Shown here in pieces: positions 33,733-44,944 of a stretch of DNA of 64,000 nt. Source of the stretch: Periplaneta americana (taxonomy: Eukaryota; Arthropoda; Insecta; Blattodea; Blattidae); NCBI RefSeq assembly GCF_040183065.1, contig NC_091120.1:13967208-14031207 (forward strand), given 5' to 3'. A model generated the notes under the pieces. The model was not told the DNA's origin, searched no databases, and worked only from the letters and a program-made list of their open reading frames with translations. Positions within the stretch are counted from its first letter, which is position 1, and every line of letters starts with the position of its first letter. The position numbers and the translations under genes are program-made.

Positions 33733-34583
33733 TTAAATACTATTATAGTCACAATCATGCCATGGTATGAAAGAAAAATTTCACAACCTCGAGCGGGAAT
33801 CGAACCTGCGACTTCCTGGTCTCCGGTCAGGCGCTCTACCACTCACGCCAAAGGCTCGGAATTATCCTTTCATACTGGCGACTCTGTTATAGAGTACTGT
33901 CCATAGCGTCTGATCTAGTCAGCACTGCTTATGGCTTGAAAGAAACTTTACAAATGTAATCTTCATCTTACGATGTTTGGGTGACGTATATACGTCCGTT
34001 GATGTGACATATTAATGAATTAAATACTATTATAGTCACAATCATGCCATGGTATGAAAGAAAAATTTCACAACCTCGAGCGGGAATCGAACCTGCGACT
34101 TCCTGGTCTCTGGTTTGGCGCTCTACCACTGAGCTATCAAGTTCGTCTCACGCAAAAGGCTCGGAATTATCCTTTCATACTGGCGACTCTGTTATAGAGT
34201 AATAGTATTTAATTCATTAATATGTCACATCAACGGACGTATATACGTCACCCAAACATCGTAAGATGAAGATTACATTGTAAAGTTTCTTTCCACCCAT
34301 AAGCAGTGCTGACTAAGATCAGACGCTATGGACAGTACTCTATAACAGAGTCGCCAGTATGAAAGGATAATTCCGAGCCTTTGGCGTGAGACGAACTCGA
34401 TAGCTCAGTGGTAGAGCGCCTGACCGGAGACCAGGAAGTCGCAGGTTCGATTCCCGCTCGAGGTTGTGAAATTTTTCTTTCATACCATGGCATGATTGTG
34501 ACTATAATAGTATTTAATTCATTAATATGTCACATCAACGGACGTATATACGTCACCCAAACATCGTAAGATGAAGATTACAG
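33733..34583. mobile_element. SINE family S4: tandem and inverted array
   Basis: Four units of one family. Unit 1 (33733-34018) is minus-oriented and complete. Unit 2 (34019-34199) is minus-oriented and cut after the CTGTTATAGAGTA phrase. Unit 3 (34200-34512) is plus-oriented with the tRNA-like block at 34393-34466 (A box GATAGCTCAGTGGTAGAGCG, B box GCAGGTTCGATTCCCGC). Unit 4 (34513-34583) is a partial plus-oriented tail. Units join precisely at ACTATTATAGT-like ends, giving a large palindrome centred near 34199. Confidence 0.82.
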
Positions 34584-34918
34584 TGGAAAAATGTTATAGG
34601 CAAATATTAGGAACCAACTGTTCGACTTACTTTAATAAAAGCTTAAAAGTATTGTTCAGAGATCATGCAAACGTATATATTTCGGTCACACATTTTAAAA
34701 GAACTATTCATTATTTCTAATGTTACGCTAAAGATTTATATAATTATAAAAGACCCTGGAAAGTTGACTGTATTGTAAGTATACCACAGAAAATTATTTT
34801 GAAGAAATATTTGGAAATCTGAATAAACTGATTAGTGTTATTTAGTTCACATATTAATTGTTACTTTAATAAGTTACCTACATTTCTTTCGTTAATGCAA
34901 GAATTGGTGTGGTTTTAG

Positions 34919-35074
34919 GTTTTAATAAGAAGCAATACACCTGCTGTGAAGCAGAGGGAAATCGCTATAGCTCTAATGGAATTAGGACATTTGTTCGGCA
35001 AATATCATAATGCACCAACAGCAGAATATCAGATGTTTGCACCTTTTGATAATGAGTCCAACGTATTATTTCAG
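34919..35074 (+). CDS. Transferrin C-lobe exon
   Basis: Encodes VLIRSNTPAVKQREIAIALM, GHLFGKYHN and APFDNESNVLFQ. It follows CAA of the previous exon to read PGQVLIRS, matching 'avvtR' of transferrins. Acceptor TTTTAG before 34919, donor GTAAGA at 35075. Confidence 0.93.
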
Positions 35075-35538
35075 GTAAGAAATTAACAATTAATTGCTTT
35101 CAGATTTTACAGAATTACTCAGCTCCTTTCTAGGAGATGAGAGTTAACAGGCTATTTACTTTATATTACAATTGAAATGTAAATAATTCCTATTTTTAAT
35201 TTGTCATTGTGAAAAATAGAGAGGAGAAATTTTGTTTCTGAAAAGAAGATATCATTTTCAATATTTGTGAAGAAATGTACATTTTACATTTTCTACATGT
35301 CTGTTCCTAAAAAAAAGTGGTTTTAAGGTATACCGGTAGTTAATGTTTCTATTGTCTTTCCTTCATGACGTATTAGACAGAGTGTCAATATGTAGAATAT
35401 ACTGGTCAACTTACTCGTAAAGTAAGCTTATGCATATGAATTTTCCATTTTGAATCTTGTATACACTACTTTTAACACTTGAATATAAGTAATTGATTAA
35501 TTAGCAGACTAACTCGTGTTAATTATGTAAGTTTGTGC

Positions 35539-35582
35539 GGCTTACAGCTGTTTCGGTGCTTCATCACACCATCCTCAGAGCC
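35539..35582 (-). ncRNA. Hammerhead-ribozyme-like motif
   Basis: On the minus strand: GGCT, CTGAGGA, T, GGTG-loop-CACC (a full 4-bp stem II), GAAAC, AGCT, GTA, AGCC. This is the best-preserved of the three motifs; variable core position 7 is G. Confidence 0.5.
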
Positions 35583-36123
35583 TACTAGATCTCGGCGTCA
35601 TCTCGAACTTCTCTGCCTGTTATGTGGGTGCGTTTGATTGTTGAAAGGTGTTGAAAAGTGGAGTCAAATAGTGTGTGTGTACTGAAATTGATCTGTGTGT
35701 TGAGAATTTGATCGGAGTGTGTTTTAGTGTGTTTGTATATTTCGTATTGTTCTAGTGTGTTGAGTTTTTGGTTCTTGGGTTGTATGTGTAGGATTTCCAT
35801 GTCCGCATTTATGTTACTGTATGTATGGTTAGCATTGGTTATGTGATCGGCGTATGTAGATGTATTGTGTGCTAACCGTACATACAATAACATAAATGCG
35901 GACATGGAAATCCTACACATACAACCCAAGAACCAAAAACTCAACATACTAGAACAATACGAAATATACAAACACACTAAAACACACTCCGATCAAATTC
36001 TCAACACACAGATCAATTTCAGTACACACACACACTATTTGACTCCACTTTTCAACACCTTTCAACAATCAAACGCACCCACATAACAGGCAGAGAAGTT
36101 CGAGATGACGCTGAGATCTAGTA

Positions 36124-36167
36124 GGCTCTGAGGATGGTGTGATGAAGCACTGAAACAGCTGTAAGCC
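36124..36167 (+). ncRNA. Hammerhead-ribozyme-like motif
   Basis: Mirror copy of 35539-35582 on the plus strand, with GCACT instead of GCACC, which shortens stem II by one pair. Confidence 0.45.
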
Positions 36168-36231
36168 GCACAAACTTACATAATTAACACGAGTAAGTCC
36201 GCTAGTTAATCAATTACTTATATAAATTTTC

Positions 36232-36882
36232 TTAATTTTGTAAGAAGAATTATACATTAATTAAAAATGCATATTAAAGTATATCTGTATATTTCCAAAT
36301 GTGTCAAATTTAAGTACAAAAAAAATACCTCAACTCCAGTTCAGATCTTTGGATGAATTTACTATCTGGTACAAATTAACATACAATTTAATCCATTTAC
36401 GAGCTAAGTCGAGCCACTCTTTGGAAGTTACCTGTAATGAATTTTTGTAACACGTCACTTACCTAGATAATACTTCGTAAAGACATTGGTTGGTTAGTAA
36501 CACCTTCAGTTGTGATCCACTTCTGGACTGATAATGAAAAAAATAATGAATTTCTGAGACCAGGGCATACACAGAGCAACCTTCTTTGCTCCACATGATA
36601 GAGTGGTGGAATATGTCAAGATGTCGACTAGCAAAATTGTTTTAACATTGCTGGTAAATTTTTCCTGGAGCTCTTTATTCAGAGGAAGTGTTCTTTAATA
36701 TACCACAAATCCACAAAAGGACACTTTTCATTTGTAGGTGTAGCTGGAATGATTATTTTGACACAAATTAAATCTTCATAGTTAAGACTTTCAAACATAC
36801 AGAAAAGTTTTCCATGCATTTCGATATAATCTAAATTATGTTATTTTCGTGCAATTTAGTTTTATAATATTGTATTGGTCCA
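36232..36882. other. Intron sequence, nothing recognised
   Basis: Last transferrin intron; no reading frame, terminal repeat or tRNA-like block seen here. Confidence 0.3.
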
Positions 36883-37070
36883 CCACTTTGGAGTTGTGGT
36901 TAGCGTGTCTGACTACGAAACTAGCAGGCCCGGGATGGAATACTAGTTGAGGTTTTTTCCAGGGTTTTCCCTCAACCCATTAAGAGCAAATGTGGGTAAC
37001 TTTCAGTGCTGGGTTTCGGGTTTATTTCGCCGTCAGTATCATCTTCATCTTCATCTACCCTGCGTACTTC
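36883..37070 (+). mobile_element. SINE, diverged
   Basis: A-box-like GTTGTGGTTAGCGTGTCTGA is followed by a B-box-like GCCCGGGATGGAATACTAG. The body GTTTTTTCCAGGGTTTTCCC ... CGTCAGTATCATCTTCATC resembles family S2 read in the opposite direction. Confidence 0.6.
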
Positions 37071-37407
37071 CACACTCATATGTATTTGATAGAACTCAGA
37101 AATATTATTTTCTTGTTGTCATATCGTCAGTTAACGGAAAGTAAGTGTCATCGTTATAAATGTAGCACTCACACATTGGCTTAGTGCATTACACGGGTAT
37201 ATCAGATGGCATGTAGCAGTTGTAAAGGGACTGTGTTCTATCACTGGAAAGTACTACAGTAGAATCCCTCTTATCAGGCACCAATTTTGCCAGATAATTG
37301 AATAAATACCGGTATATGCAAAAAAAAAAAGTTCGTATTTTATGGTGTCAAATGTTGAAACTGCAGCCATGTGAAGTTTATTTCTTCATCACGTGCTCAT
37401 AACTGAA

Positions 37408-38380
37408 TAAACATAAAAATTGTGTCGATTTTTCTCATTAAAACACATCACACAACACAAACAGTACACTAATTTTAGGTTCGAATATTCACTGAATATT
37501 AAAGTTCGTGCGAACTTCCTAATGTGACAACACTGATGGCTCGAACATAACTAAAGAAACATAAAAACTGTGTGGATTTTCTTTATTAAAACACATCACA
37601 CAACACAAATAATACACTAAGTTTAGGTTCGAATATTCACTGAAAATTAAAGTTCGTGCGAACTTCCTACTTACTTACTTACTGGCTTTTAAGGAAGCAG
37701 GAGGTTCATTGCCACCCTCACATAAGCCCGCCATTGATCCCTATCCTGAGCAAGATTAATCCATTCTCTATCATCATATCCCACCTCCCTCAAATCCATT
37801 TTAATATTATCTTCCCATCTATGTCTCGGCCTCCCTAAAGGTTTTTTTCCCTCCGGCCTCCCAACTAACACTCTATATGCATTTCTGGATTCGCCCATAT
37901 GTGCTACATGCCCTGCCCATCTCAAACATCTGGATTTAATGTTCCTAATTATGTCAGGTGAAGAATACAATGCGTGACAGTTCTGCATTGTGTAACTTTC
38001 TCCATTCTTTTGTCACTTCATCCCTCTTAGCCCCAAATATTTTCCTAAGCACCTTATTCTCAAATACCCTTAACCTATGTTCCTCTCTCAAAGTGAGAGT
38101 CCAAGTTTCACAACCATACAGAACAACCGGTAATATAACTGTTTTATAAATTCTAACTTTCAGATTTTTTGACAGCAGACTGGATGATAAAAGCTTCTTA
38201 ACCGAATAATAATAGCCATTTCCCATATTTATTCTGTGTTTAATTTCCTCCCGAGTATCATTTATATTTGTTACTGTTACTCCAAGATATTTGAACTTCT
38301 CCACCTCTTCAAAAGATAAATTTCCAACGTGCGAACTTCCTAATGTGGCAAAACTGACGGCCCAGACTGTGGCAATGTGA
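37408..38380. repeat. About 150-bp tandem repeat split by a LINE
   Basis: Two units share ACACATCACACAACACAAA, TAGGTTCGAATATTCACTGA and TTCGTGCGAACTTCCTA (37408-37550 and 37558-37669). The second unit is interrupted by the LINE at 37670-38328 and resumes at 38329. Each unit contains the short palindrome GTTCGTGCGAAC. Confidence 0.65.
37670..38328 (-). mobile_element. LINE family A copy with perfect target-site duplication
   Basis: Minus-strand 3' part of LINE family A (FKYLGVTVTNIND through GRPRHRWEDN and WRAYVRVAMN), tail TAAG repeats at 37670-37682. It is flanked by the 14-bp direct repeat GTGCGAACTTCCTA at 37656-37669 and 38329-38342, the signature of target-primed reverse transcription. 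Reading frames 38304-37954 and 37988-37689 overlap because of a frameshift near 37980. Confidence 0.93.
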
Positions 38381-38679
38381 CAGATTTAAACTTTTTTTTT
38401 TTGACTAGCCTAAAGTGCCATTGTTTTGGTATTGCCGGTTATTTTGGTGCCAATTCCGAGGGATTTTACTGTATCTCTTACGAATGTTGAACCTATTCTA
38501 CTTCTAACGCTAGAAAACTCGGATCATATTAGTCATCAACTTATAGTTGTATTAATGAATAGTAAATTATAATTTTAATATTACTTTGGATTAATATGAA
38601 GCATTTAAGTAGTCAGTTAAAAATGCCGTAGTTATTTCATTTATTGAAAGACTGGAATGTATTTTGCGCTTTCTTTCAG

Positions 38680-38847
38680 GATGTAACTTATCATTTTGAA
38701 GAATACACTTCACTTCAACAATTTGATCGCAGTTACGACAAGCTGATTGAAGAACTTCCACAGTGCTCTTCGGCACATAGGCCTACTTTCATGACATCAT
38801 ATCTTACTGCCATGGCTATTCTGCTTCTACTACTGATGTCATTCTAA
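38680..38847 (+). CDS. Transferrin last exon with GPI-anchor-like tail
   Basis: Encodes DVTYHFEEYTSLQQFDRSYD, LPQCSSAHRP and a terminal hydrophobic segment LTAMAILLLLLMSF followed by TAA. The order of small residues (CSSA), spacer and hydrophobic end without charged residues is typical of a GPI-anchor signal, as in melanotransferrin-type proteins. Acceptor TTTCAG before 38680. No AATAAA was seen in the next 150 bases. Confidence 0.92.
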   Translation, partial: DVTYHFEEYTSLQQFDRSYDKLIEELPQCSSAHRPTFMTSYLTAMAILLLLLMSF

Positions 38848-38984
38848 TCATGTAGATATGGTATAACACAAACTCAGGGATTTTAAATTATGTATATTGA
38901 AGTCTGTACAGTGTTTTTTTAATATAGTTCGATAGTGCAATGAATAGTGTATATTATAATAATTCTGTTTATATAGGATGTGGC

Positions 38985-40570
38985 AGTGGGATACGGTATG
39001 ACGACTTTTATAGCCCTGTTGTGGGACACTCAGGACGAATTAAAAGAAAACACATATACTGGAAGTAATCTAGTACAATGCAATTTATTAATCTCTGATT
39101 ACTTTTTAAAAACTACATTTCGTAAGTAGCTTCCACGGAAATGAAAATATTTTTGCAGTCTGCTATGGAAGTTCTACATAACTCTCCCCAACAAAACAGT
39201 TTTGTTTCAGCTGGATGATGGTGCGAGGCTTGTTGCGATACATTCTGCTTTTGAGATAACCTCATAGGAAGTAATCTGCTGCAGCCAGGTCAGGAGATCT
39301 TGGTGGCCACGCAATGTCTCCAAATCGTGAAATTATTCGTCCTGGAAACATGTTAAGGCTGGTTCACAATAAACCGGGAATGAGAACCAGAACGAAAACG
39401 AGAAGCAGAGGACGTGAATATGAAAATTTTTGATTCACAATAAACCGAGAACATAGTCGACTATGCATATCAATATGCATGTCAATAACGATATGTAAAG
39501 TCGATATTACGCATTCTGATGTTATTTGTGTATAATTGACCAATGGCGTTCTCTCATGAGTACAAGGCAGCCAACATAAACACAGGTTAACCAACTTCGA
39601 AATTCCAACTGAAACATTTCATTAGGTACAGTACTATCACAACCTATTTTAAGCCTACCATAATGTAAAATAATTAGAGAAGAAATATTTGTAACAGAAC
39701 AAAAATGAACACAACAGTAGTTCTTGAATTGAAGCATGAATATGTAGTGTGTAATACAACCAATACAGTAATAAAATATGATTCACTTACGATCGGTGTT
39801 CAAAGATGCAGCTATTGAAAGCCACGTATTCTCCTTCATTTTCTCATCTTTATACGAGGCGCGCCACTTATCGTAAACGTGAGGATTTTCCTCAACACTC
39901 AATATTAGAATCTTATCAAATAAAACTTTCTCCATGATACACAGCACAGAACAAAATAATGCATAGGTTATGTCACGGTCTTCTTGCTACAAAATATATG
40001 ACGACAAAATAGCTTTTAGATGGCAATAGAATGAATCTAGTGGGCTGTGATCGGAAAAGTGAACGCCAAAGTTAAAACTTGGCCAACTCTCCGTTCCCGA
40101 TCCTGGGCTCCGGCACGCTTTTCGTTAATTGTGAATGCTTACATTTTAACAATTTTACTGTTTTCGTTTTCGTTCCGATTCTCATTTCCGGTATTGTGAA
40201 CCAGCCTTTACGCAGAAACAGTTCATTTAACCAGAAGCAGTGTGCGGTAATTACTTTCTATGGAGTTATCTCAAAAGTAGGGTGTATCACAACAAGCCTC
40301 GCACCATCATCCAAGTGAAACAAAACATAAGGAACAAAATTAGTGCCATCAAACCTGTTTTGTTGGGATGAGTTATGCAGAACTTTCATTACAGATTGCA
40401 GGAATGTTTTCGTTTCCGTGGAGTCTACTTACGAAATGTAGTTTTTAAAAAATAATCAGACATTAATAAATTGCATTGTACTCGATTGCTTCTAGTATAT
40501 CCGTTTTCTTTTAATTCGTCCTGAGTGTCCCACAACAGGGCTATAAAAACAGTCATATTCCATATGATAA
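38985..40570. repeat. Inverted duplication around a Harbinger-like MITE
   Basis: Left arm 38985-39260 and right arm about 40260-40570 are inverted copies, sharing TTTATAGCCCTGTTGTGGGA, CTACATTTCGTAAGTAG and GATGGTGCGAGGCTTGTTG. Each arm contains a frame reading FIALLWDTQDELKEN ... CNLL.SDYFLKTTFRK; I do not recognise it. The arm continues to 39355 on the left with the phrase GGTCAGGAGATCTTGGTGG, common in Tc1/mariner-derived ends. Confidence 0.7.
39356..40207. mobile_element. Harbinger-like MITE
   Basis: 852 bp with inverted ends AGGCTGGTTCACAATA and TATTGTGAACCAGCCT, flanked by TTA on both sides (39353-39355, 40208-40210), as expected for PIF/Harbinger. It continues inward with GAATGAGAACCAGAACGAAA on the left and its counterpart on the right. 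No transposase. Confidence 0.85.
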
Positions 40571-41877
40571 TAGGAGAAAGTAATGTAGTAACAGCTACAG
40601 AATGTACTTGAATCACTGTTGAACATTTCGAAAAGTCTCATGATGTAGTAAATTAAAAATACGGAATTAAATTTATAGAATAAATGATGAGGGAGTTGCT
40701 CACGTGACCTCTGGATGCTTCACGCCCATTTGCCTATACATAGAAACAAACTTAACCATTACCAATTAAAATCCAAACAACATAACAATTTGTAGTAGAT
40801 GTTGCTTACCATGAGGAATGCATGATGAGTGTTTCTTTGTTGGAGTTTTGAAACTGCACACAAGGAAAATAGTGGATAGAATACGGTTTTAGCCACCAGC
40901 ATAGCTCAGGCAGTAGCACATTTGCCTGCTGATTCAGAGCTGTGCTGTTCAGTGTCTGATAGCCTGTGCGAAAATTGGTGTTTACAATTACCCCCCTCTC
41001 AAAGGGGTAAATGTAAACATGTGTGGTAAATGTAAACTAGCAATTAAAAGAAGAAAAAAAAGTAAACCTTATTATTTTAAACCCATTTTCAGGGAAAAGA
41101 AAGATCTAAAAATAACACAATGTTTCTTTGTCAGGCTTACCGTTACTGAGGGTTGTGTAATGTTGAAATATATTTGAAACCAGTGAAAAGTGTTTACAAT
41201 TACTCTGGTCTACCCTATCAGATGATAGACAACATTAAGGTAATATATGGATTGTATGCAGGGACTAAGAGGAAGGCAGAAAAGAGGGAAGATTGGAGAA
41301 TGCTGGGTTTGCAGTGAAAGATCTGCCTTGAGCAGAAAACTATAAATGAATTATGTAAATTCCAAAGAACATATGTGCCATCAATCTTCAGTTTCTACAT
41401 AATAAAAGTATTGGTAACAGTGTTGCTAAATTTTAATGTACTTCGGGTTGAAAAACACATTTGATCTTTTAATTTGATATTTTATTTACCATTTGTCTGC
41501 GTTGCAATTTAATTGAAATATTTATTATTTTAACTTGTAAGGATGTGACCAACAAGATGATAACACACTTAAACTGTATTTAACATGCGTCTTTGGAAGG
41601 TACATGTGTAAGGGTAAATGTTCCGAAGATAAATCTGTACTGAGAAAGACATGCCATTTGTTTTTACATTATTTGTATTTATCTCTGTATAAATTCATAA
41701 ACAATCACTTTGGCTCTAACTTAGAGTAACATACTTGAATATGGAAACATTTCTGTTAACAAGTAAATACTGTACATATAACATTCTTTTATATTTTACA
41801 AAAATATATGTTCAATACATATGTATATAACTACGAAAACGTAAAAATGAATTAAGAAAATATTTATCTATACAAAA
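40571..41877. other. Intergenic between transferrin and FAHD1 genes
   Basis: No gene seen. A weak tRNA-like A box (GCATAGCTCAGGCAGTAGCA, 40897-40916) suggests a decayed SINE. The 3' ends of the two convergent genes face this region. Confidence 0.35.
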
Positions 41878-42219
41878 TCATGCAGTTTTTACTGGAAATA
41901 CCATCGATACATCTTCTCCCATTCCTGCTTCTATAGTATCACCTGGTACAATGGGACCTACACCAGAAGGTGATCCAGTGAGAATGAGATCACCAGGTTC
42001 TAGGGTCATATACTTAGATATGTAACTGATAAGGGATGGAATTGGAAAAACCATATCTGAAGTGTTTTCATTTTGACGTAATTTACCATTAACTTTGCAC
42101 CAAATTTGAACATCACTGGGGTCCTTTATTTCTCCAGTATGAATAAATCGACTGACTGGACATGCTGTGTCAAAACCCTTTCCAAAAGTCCATGGAAGAC
42201 CTTTAGCTTTTATTTCTTT
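41878..42219 (-). CDS. FAHD1-like paralogue A, exon 4 (C-terminal)
   Basis: Encodes KEIKAKGLPWTFGKGFDTAC and PVSRFIHTG, then WCKVNGKLRQNENTSDMVF, LEPGDLILTGSPSGVGP and IEAGMGEDVSMVFPVKTA, stop TGA at 41878-41880. These are the standard blocks of the FAH-fold C-terminal domain: 'GKsFDt.cPvs', 'v NG.lrQ..nTs.MiF', 'l.pGDliltGTP.GVG'. The acceptor TTTCAG (minus strand) precedes 42219. Family members hydrolyse acylpyruvates or decarboxylate oxaloacetate with Mg2+. Human FAHD1 is about 224 residues; exons 1-4 here total about 218. Confidence 0.93.
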   Translation of the reverse strand, partial: KEIKAKGLPWTFGKGFDTACPVSRFIHTGEIKDPSDVQIWCKVNGKLRQNENTSDMVFPIPSLISYISKYMTLEPGDLILTGSPSGVGPIVPGDTIEAGMGEDVSMVFPVKTA

Positions 42220-43314
42220 CTGAAAAAAAAGGAAAAACAATTTTCATGACAACAGATAGAATACAAAGGTAACATGCAGAGAAAGAAAGTTTAATTTTGA
42301 AACTATTGGAAATCACACGCATCTTCTCATGTGAATGTATAGAGAAAGTGTTATAAATATGAAATAGTGTGATATACGACTTGAGTTCTGTTGTATTTTA
42401 GTGGAAACCTTCCAAATTACTACACAATGATACTCGCGGGAATGTGTTAGTTTGCAGTTGGAAGCTGAACTGTTGAAACATTGATCATTATTACGTTTTC
42501 GAGAAAAGTGAAAATTCTGGCGGTAAGTTCTTTTCTTGAATATACATTGTTATTCCTCAATGTTAGAAATATTGATATAACCTATATTCTTATAGAAAAA
42601 TAATCTACATTTATAGCAATGTATGTTTAATTGATTTCGTTTTTAAATTATTGTTATTACTATATAGACTAAATGTTAGTTTTTATAAACTAAACTCTAG
42701 AGATATCCCCTGCTCCTAAAATTTAAGTCCCTATTGGGTTCAAGTACATATCTGTTTCATATGAGAAGAAGTCATTGATGTGTATTATCAAATATGTCCA
42801 CGTAATCATTTATATTGCAGGATAAAATAACCACTACGACAATAGAAAATACGTGTAAAAATGTCTTATGAACGGCTTATAGCAATAAATCAAATTACAA
42901 ATAAGAAAATCGAAAATATGCTCTTATTCTCTCCTGTTAAAAACATTGATGTTAGCACTCACGTGGATTATATTTGTAATCCATTCTAAAAACATATCTA
43001 CTGCTACACAGAAAAAAGTCACAATTACAACCAAACACTCCAGACATCATAGCTAAACTATAACAGGAAGGTACTGAAAATTTCACGCTATTAGCATTGC
43101 AAACAGAGATGTGATGACGTAATAAATAGCAGTGGATTACAAATGTATGCCACGCGAGTACTGAAGGATTAAAATTTCTTGTCTGCAACCAGATTTAAAC
43201 TCTCTAATCTTAGGAAGGAGAGTGTGGTTACCACTCTGTTATTTTAGTAATTGAATCAACTTAGCATGGAACTCTATTGTAATGAGTAATGATTAGGCCT
43301 ACTGTCATAATTAC

Positions 43315-43458
43315 CATTAATCTGACTTCAGTTAAATCAAGAGCTAAACAGTAACCTCCAATACATTTCAGACCCTCTGATTCTGGAACATTTTTGCATC
43401 TTCGTCCTATGATTACTCCTAATTCAACTTCTTCATGTACTTCAAAATCCTTTGGAAT
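43315..43458 (-). CDS. FAHD1-like paralogue A, exon 3
   Basis: Encodes IPKDFEVHEEVELGVIIGRR, CKNVPESEGLKCIGGYCLAL and DLTEVRLM. EVELG supplies two of the acidic metal ligands and ALD the third. Where human FAHD1 continues 'MTARDVQ', with Gln109, this reads LTEVRLM. Exon length (144 bp) and phase match paralogue B. Acceptor TTTACAG, donor GTAATT on the minus strand. Confidence 0.92.
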
Positions 43459-43938
43459 CTGTAAACATATCAATTTTTTTATTTTCATTTCATTTCTGTT
43501 AGTGTAACATAATTCTGACAAAATTAATTGAAATGGCAAATAGCTATATGAAACACATGGATTAGACACACAAGTTACTTGTAAAATATACAGTATTACG
43601 AGTTGAATTTAAGGTAAACTATTGAAATTACTTTGCTAACGATGTACTTACTTAAATAACTAAATTACATCTAAAGAGTGAGGATAGTAAGAAATTGTGT
43701 GTTTAGGTGATAAATAGTATAGAACACTGCTTGTAGTTTTCCTATTTTTAATGTTATGAAGAAACTCTATGTACAAAAGTTACAGAGGATGAAAAAAAGG
43801 AATACCTATTTTGAATATGTTTCTAAAAACTATGTTTTCATTAATTAGTTATAGTGTATGTGCCAAGGAGTCCTTTTCTTTTTTTTAATGACACCATTTA
43901 CTCAATTTTCCATTTTTGGATTCTCAGGTCTCAAAATG

Positions 43939-43971
43939 TACAATATATATATATATATATATATATATTTT
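43939..43971. repeat. (AT)n microsatellite
   Basis: About 14 AT units followed by T-rich sequence, in an intron of FAHD1-like paralogue A. Confidence 0.9.
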
Positions 43972-43995
43972 TTTGTTTACCATTTACAAACTATT

Positions 43996-44182
43996 AGCGC
44001 AGTCTAGTATACATAGTCACGAAGCTTGAGTTGATGAGGGTACTAGGAACAACAGACTGTGCCGGTACTGTTTCACATTGTATGTGATGAGGCGATAGTA
44101 GCGATCCTAGTGGTTAGCAACTATCTATGGATGCATATTCCCTACGTATTGAGCTTCGTGACTGTATATATTAGACTGTGCT
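43996..44182. mobile_element. Short MITE (187 bp)
   Basis: Inverted ends of about 30 bp: AGCGCAGTCTAGTATACATA and GTCACGAAGC on the left, GCTTCGTGACTGTATATATT and AGACTGTGCT on the right, with ATTA-type sequence on both sides. No coding capacity. Confidence 0.82.
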
Positions 44183-44944
44183 ATTAGTGTGTAAAAAATA
44201 CACATTGTGCACTATTCCTCTTTCATTCAAAACTGTCTCTAATTTATGATCCTAATGTATATGTACTTAATAAAGAGAAATGTTTCAGTATATCACTTCG
44301 TCATTATAGAGAATAAGGTCATGAACTAATGAGTTACATAATTCTGAACAAAAGCTTTAATTCGTGGTCCCCTTGTTCTCCATAGTGATGAATATTAGAC
44401 CTACTGAAGCATTTCTCTTTGTTATGTAGACCTACACATACGTTGGGATGATAAACTTAAGATCATTTTTACAGAATAATAGTTTATAAATTACGAGGGT
44501 TGTAAATACAGTAGTGGCAACATAGACTACGGAGATATTATTAAACTTACATGGAAAATACATTGGTGACTAGTTGCAGGAAATGGGACATAAAGTCGGA
44601 TTTTTAATTTTTTTTGTTTTTTTGTGATTTCAAAAAGAGGATGAAATACTGAGCATTTAAAAAAAAATTCATGGTTCTAGGTGCTATATTTTTTAATATA
44701 TTACTTATTGAATATTGATATTACATTATGTACTTTTCGAGAAAAATACAAATTAAAGATTTCATTTGTTTTCTTAGCAACTATAAGAAAGATTTAGGTA
44801 TTTAAGAAGCACTGTGTAAAACTTGTCCTAGTTTAGTATGTAAAAATGCCTACATGTAGCACAAGATGTCAGAACATAGAAATGCAGTTTTTACATCACA
44901 AATTCGTTATTTTGTTCTCCTGTAAAATTTAATTTCACAACTAC

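Larger units (their letters stand above)
35446..36219. mobile_element. Penelope-like element copy 2, inverted dimer
   Basis: Two partial copies of the element 3' part lie head to head: the left arm (about 35500-35877) is minus-oriented, the right arm (about 35878-36200) plus-oriented. Both arms carry the GIY-YIG downstream segment (MEILHIQPKNQKLN) but not the nuclease core. A 12-bp duplication flanks the element with one mismatch (ATATGAATTTTC at 35434, ATATAAATTTTC at 36220), so the dimer inserted as a unit. Confidence 0.8.

Noticed and set aside
34393-34466. tRNA-Ser-like gene
   Set aside because: Part of SINE family S4; the anticodon stem is mismatched and there is no long variable arm.
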